Shown here: in pieces, positions 61,064 to 64,000 of the stretch
Layout of the letters: each line of letters starts with the position of its first letter
Position numbering within the stretch: the stretch's first letter is position 1
Assembly (NCBI GenBank): GCA_965277075.1
Contig: OZ255707.1
Coordinates: forward strand, 3,224,001 to 3,288,000
DNA: 64,000 nt
Origin: Lustribacter sp965277075
GTDB taxonomy: Bacteria > Vulcanimicrobiota > Vulcanimicrobiia > Vulcanimicrobiales > Vulcanimicrobiaceae
Direction of reading: 5' to 3'
Made by a program: the position numbers and the translations under genes
The notes under the pieces: generated by a model
The model's input: only the letters and a program-made list of their open reading frames with translations
Told to the model about the DNA's origin: nothing
Database searches by the model: none

Positions 61064-61887
61064 GCGTCACCCGTCCGCTAACCGAGATTTCACCGATCGT
61101 CATCCAGAGCCGGCCGGCGAAGCGCGGCATGCCCAGCGGCCTGTCCGACCGGTTGATGGGGGTCGCTGCACCGCTCGGACTTTGCGTGCTGTGGGAACTC
61201 GCCGCACGCGTCAACCTCATCGACACGCGCTTTTTCCCGGCGCCTTCGAGCATCCTCACGACGATGCTGCACCTCTTGCAGAACGGCTCGCTCGAATCGA
61301 ATACCTGGGCGACGCTCGTGCGCATCTTCTGGGGCTTTTTGCTCGGCGCGATTCCGGCGCTCGCGCTCGGACTCGTGATGGGACTTTATCGCCCGATCCG
61401 CATGCTCGTCGAGCCGCTGATTCTCGCGACGTATCCAATTCCGAAAAGCGCAATCTTTCCGCTGATTCTGCTCATCTTCGGACTCGGCGAGCCTTCGAAG
61501 ATCGTCATGGTCGCGATCGGCGCATTTTATCCGATCGTGATCAATACGGCATCCGGCGTCATGCAGATTCCGCCGATCTATCTCGACGTCGGCGTGAACT
61601 TTCAAGCGAGCCGTTGGAACATGTTTCGCACGATCGCGCTGCCCGGCGCGTTACCCTTCATCATGACCGGCTTGAAAATTGGCGCGGGACTTTCGCTGAT
61701 CCTCATCGCGGTCGCCGAAATGTTCGGAGCGCAGACCGGCCTTGGATTCATGATTTGGAACGCGTGGCAGATTCTCTCGGTAAATACGATGTACGTCGGT
61801 CTGATCGTGATCGCGTTGATCGGCTTCATTATTACCGTCGGCCTCAACGAACTCGAAAGCATTCTGATCCCGCATCGTCCACGCTGA
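61060..61887 (+). CDS. ABC transporter permease (SsuC/TauC type)
   Basis: A 275-residue membrane protein (GTG start) with six hydrophobic helices. The EAA motif of binding-protein-dependent permeases appears near 180-200 (VNFQASRWNMFRTIALPGALP). The N-terminal stretch is hydrophilic (RPAKRGMPSGLSDRL). It is the inner-membrane channel of the three-gene importer 59180-61887. Confidence 0.93.
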   Translation: MSVTRPLTEISPIVIQSRPAKRGMPSGLSDRLMGVAAPLGLCVLWELAARVNLIDTRFFPAPSSILTTMLHLLQNGSLESNTWATLVRIFWGFLLGAIPALALGLVMGLYRPIRMLVEPLILATYPIPKSAIFPLILLIFGLGEPSKIVMVAIGAFYPIVINTASGVMQIPPIYLDVGVNFQASRWNMFRTIALPGALPFIMTGLKIGAGLSLILIAVAEMFGAQTGLGFMIWNAWQILSVNTMYVGLIVIALIGFIITVGLNELESILIPHRPR

Positions 61888-61948
61888 ACGCGGCGCCGGC
61901 TCGCTTGCGGGTTTCCGGCATGTGTTTCAAGGGCAAGGAGGCGGTACG

Positions 61949-62155
61949 ATGGCCGTTACGGATTCAGAGCACAAACGCTGCGATAATCTTTCATGCCTGT
62001 GCGAGACGCCGCTCGCGGAGGCGACGTGCAGCGCTTACTGCGATTCGCCCGACGGACGGGATCCGGCGAATATTCGCTGCACCTGCGGCCATCCAAAGTG
62101 CGAGGAGCAGATGGAGACACAGTTGCACGGCGGGATCGGCGCGGAAACTCCCTAA
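61949..62155 (+). CDS. Small Cys-rich, metallothionein-like protein
   Basis: A 68-residue protein with a strong AAGGAGG nine bases before its ATG. It has eight cysteines in clustered pairs: C11, C16, C18, C27, C31, C44, C46 and C51 (CDNLSCLCE, CSAYC, CTCGHPKC), and His48. That is the ligand pattern of cyanobacterial-type or other bacterial metallothioneins. It could buffer Zn or Cu. The family is inferred from cysteine spacing. Confidence 0.7.
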   Translation: MAVTDSEHKRCDNLSCLCETPLAEATCSAYCDSPDGRDPANIRCTCGHPKCEEQMETQLHGGIGAETP

Positions 62156-62164
62156 AGCAACGTC

Positions 62165-63229
62165 GTGATCTCGCTCGAACGGCGCGCCCCGCTGGTGCTC
62201 GCACCCACGCTGACGAGCGCCGTCTGGGGCGGCAACGCGCTGGTCAAACGCTACGGCAAGCCCGGCGATTCAGCGGCGACGCTGGGCGAGTCGTGGGAAT
62301 GTTGGGACGATAACGCGATCTCCGTCGGGCCGCTTGCCGGGGAGACCCTCGCGCAAGCGCGGGCGGAACTGGGCCCGGCGCTGATGGGCCCGCTCGATTT
62401 CACCCAACGCTTTCCCGTGCTCACGAAAATCATCGACGCGCACGAAGCGCTCTCCGTGCAAGTCCATCCCGACGACGCGTACGCGCAACGCGTCGAGCAT
62501 CAACCGGTCGGCAAAACCGAGTGCTGGTACATTCTTGCCGCCGATCCCGGCGCCGAGCTGGTCTTGGGCTGGACGCGCGACATGGATCGTGGCGAATACG
62601 AACGTCGCGTCGCCGACGGGACGTTGGGCGAGGTCTTGCGGCGCGTTCCCGTTGCGCCGGGTGATGCGTTCTATCTGCCCGCCGGGATGCTGCACGCAAT
62701 CGGCGCGGGCATTCAGCTCTTCGAGACACAACAGGCGAGCGATTTGACCTATCGCATCTTCGATTGGAACCGGGTCGGTACCGACGGCCAACCGCGCGAA
62801 TTGCACGTTGCGAAGGCCGCCGATGTGCTGGATTTTCGCGCGACGAATGCCGACGCCGTCCGGCAAATCACGTTTGCCGATGGAAGTGTTCGGCGAACCG
62901 TTGCGATCGCCGAGCGGCGCTTTGCCGTCGAGCGGATTCTGATCGAAGCGGAAGGCGGCACGATCACAACGCAGGGGCGCCCGGTCGCAATTATGGCCAC
63001 CAGCACGCCGATCGAACTCGACGTCGACGAAACGAGTACGCGCTTGGACGCCTGGCAAACGGCAATCGTACCGGCCGCGAACGTGCGCGTCGCCTTCGCG
63101 CCCGCCGACGGAATGATGGAAGCGCTGCTCGTTCGCGTGCAACCGAGGCTGGAGCGGTTGCGCGAGGACGCAGAGAACGGCGGGATCGCCCAAGCCGACC
63201 TTGACGCGTTCTTCGCGCAGTTCGGTTAG
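62165..63229 (+). CDS. manA: Mannose-6-phosphate isomerase, class I
   Basis: A 354-residue cupin-type isomerase (GTG start, ten bases after the Cys-rich gene). The metal and active-site segments are present: LSVQVHPDDAYA, KTECWYIL and an FYLPAGMLHAIGAG stretch. It interconverts mannose-6-phosphate and fructose-6-phosphate. The N-terminal YGKPGDSAATLGESWE matches the class I start. It is unrelated to the surrounding pigment gene context. Confidence 0.93.
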   Translation: MISLERRAPLVLAPTLTSAVWGGNALVKRYGKPGDSAATLGESWECWDDNAISVGPLAGETLAQARAELGPALMGPLDFTQRFPVLTKIIDAHEALSVQVHPDDAYAQRVEHQPVGKTECWYILAADPGAELVLGWTRDMDRGEYERRVADGTLGEVLRRVPVAPGDAFYLPAGMLHAIGAGIQLFETQQASDLTYRIFDWNRVGTDGQPRELHVAKAADVLDFRATNADAVRQITFADGSVRRTVAIAERRFAVERILIEAEGGTITTQGRPVAIMATSTPIELDVDETSTRLDAWQTAIVPAANVRVAFAPADGMMEALLVRVQPRLERLREDAENGGIAQADLDAFFAQFG

Positions 63230-63549
63230 CCGGCGCGGTTCATTCCGGCGCGCCGTTCGGCGCGGGTGGCACCCGCGTGCGATGGCCACCACCATGGTTC
63301 CGCTTGTGGTTCGTCGCGGACGCCGGCGATCACGAACGCAATCGCCAAGAGTACGATAAACAAATATGCGATAAGCGCGGCCGGTTGGTGCGCAGCGTCG
63401 CTGCTGAACTCGACGATCGCCGCGGCGCAGTACCCGAGCGTTCCGGCCCAGCCGGCGCGCGTCCACGGGGCTCGGGCACGCAACACCGCGATCGAGCGGA
63501 GCGATAACGCCGCGAGCGCAACGTCAAACGCAACGAAAACCGGCTGCAC
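63226..63549 (-). CDS. Small membrane protein coupled to acsF
   Basis: A 107-residue protein (GTG start two bases after the acsF stop). It has three to four hydrophobic segments (FVAFDVALAALSLRSIAVL, WAGTLGYCAAAIVEF, LIAYLFIVLLAIAFVIAG) and a soluble tail with WWWPSHAG. No family is recognised. Because it is immediately downstream of the cyclase, it could be an accessory subunit, but that is inference. Its stop overlaps the end of manA by four bases on the other strand. Confidence 0.55.
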   Translation of the reverse strand: MQPVFVAFDVALAALSLRSIAVLRARAPWTRAGWAGTLGYCAAAIVEFSSDAAHQPAALIAYLFIVLLAIAFVIAGVRDEPQAEPWWWPSHAGATRAERRAGMNRAG

Positions 63550-63551
63550 GA

Positions 63552-64000
63552 TTACGTGGGAACGGCCGCGACGGGCGCCGGGGTGCGTGGCAGCGTTTCA
63601 GGTACGGCGCCCGCAAGCAGAATGCCGCTGACGTCGGCCGGATCGGGCGCCGTCTCGAGCCACTTCGCGCGCGGCGCAACGGCAACGCGGTCGTGCGGCT
63701 GTACGAGCAGTAGCAGAATCTGGGCGATGTTGTCGCCGTAGCGAACGTACCGCATGACGAGCGCCGGGATCAGTGCGAGGCCGCGCGCCTCACGATGCTT
63801 CTTGTTGGCAAAGTTGTTGCGCTTCATGCGCCGCAGTCGGTCGCCGAAGAACGTCGAGCGCGTCCGAATTGCGAAGCCCCAGATGCGGCCGGCAGCGTTA
63901 TCGGTTTCGGTGATGACCTTGCGATCGTAGGCTTCCCAGTCGATGCCCATCTTCGCATAGATCGGCGATTCGCAGTCGCGCAAGTACATCGTGATATACA
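63552..64000 (-). CDS. acsF: Aerobic Mg-protoporphyrin IX monomethyl ester cyclase, C-terminal part
   Basis: The gene continues past the right edge; about 149 codons are visible. In-frame codons before the first visible Met read YIT, giving YITMYLRDC, and AYDRKVITETDNAAGRIW and RLRRMKRNNFANKKHREA match the C-terminal third of AcsF. This diiron, O2-dependent oxidase forms ring E of (bacterio)chlorophylls. The last 35 residues (a Pro/Ala-rich tail ending AAVPT) extend beyond the usual family end. The diiron ligands lie in the missing part, so the call depends on the C-terminal match and context. Confidence 0.82.
   Translation of the reverse strand, partial: YITMYLRDCESPIYAKMGIDWEAYDRKVITETDNAAGRIWGFAIRTRSTFFGDRLRRMKRNNFANKKHREARGLALIPALVMRYVRYGDNIAQILLLLVQPHDRVAVAPRAKWLETAPDPADVSGILLAGAVPETLPRTPAPVAAVPT

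Noticed and set aside
1..64000. tRNA, rRNA, CRISPR arrays, insertion sequences, prophage or integrase genes
   Set aside because: All gaps are shorter than about 170 bases, none folds like a tRNA by eye, and no transposase, integrase or Cas gene was recognised.

Overview
The window is a high-GC bacterial chromosome segment that carries most of a bacteriochlorophyll a pathway. Recognisable genes are bchF, bchC, bchX, bchY, bchZ, bchP, bchG, bchB, bchN, bchL, bchH, a one-piece AAA/VWA magnesium-chelatase protein (here bchID), hemL, and the 3' end of an aerobic cyclase, acsF, running off the right edge. The pathway end product (C-3 hydratase and dehydrogenase plus chlorin reductase) is that of a BChl a phototroph, and the O2-dependent AcsF and BluB point to aerobic life. 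Interspersion with many housekeeping and soil-type genes, and divergence from the purple-bacterial arrangement, would fit an aerobic anoxygenic phototroph such as the phototrophic Eremiobacterota/Vulcanimicrobiota. That assignment is an inference; the window has no rRNA, tRNA or reaction-centre genes. bchM, a stand-alone bchI, puf and crt genes are not here.

Layout. 1-3160: end of a BNR-repeat protein, a MoaD/ThiS-like carrier, bluB and a cystathionine beta-synthase. 3161-11515: rightward operon bchF-C-X-Y-Z, dprA-like, a photoactive yellow protein gene, hemL and phhB. 11516-17288: convergent repeat region, then leftward rsbW-like, bchN, bchB, bchG, bchP. 17344-27354: cyclophilin, a penicillin-binding/beta-lactamase-like protein, an amidase-like protein, a split ABC-2 exporter, an AlkA-zinc-finger fusion, katE, an FeS-type photolyase and a small secreted protein. 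27365-37330: a GGDEF/EAL protein, bchL, a cytidylate-kinase-like protein, two transporters, oxidoreductases. 37381-41295: bchH. 41391-46451: a secreted protein, an M48 protease, and a divergent TIR-NB-ARC-TPR / RyR / 2TM (SLATT-like) cassette that looks like a conflict or NAD-signalling system. 46465-49987: GNAT, a histone-H1-like protein with a visible promoter and terminator, bchID, DUF1284. 50052-61887: ilvA, an IclR regulator and a long co-directional catabolic cluster (CMD, two SDRs, FAH hydrolase, two ABC substrate-binding proteins, MBL, UbiD-type decarboxylase, SsuBC-like ABC genes). 61949-64000: Cys-rich peptide, manA, a small membrane protein and acsF.

How the genes fit together: HemL feeds tetrapyrrole synthesis; BchH and the BchID protein insert Mg; AcsF forms the fifth ring; BchLNB and BchXYZ are the two nitrogenase-like reductases; BchF and BchC finish the C-3 group; BchG and BchP attach and reduce the tail. 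The photoactive yellow protein inside the bch operon, the FeS photolyase, catalase and EAL protein suggest a light- and oxygen-responsive neighbourhood. The two most noteworthy items are the photoactive yellow protein embedded in the pigment operon and the TIR/RyR/2TM cassette.
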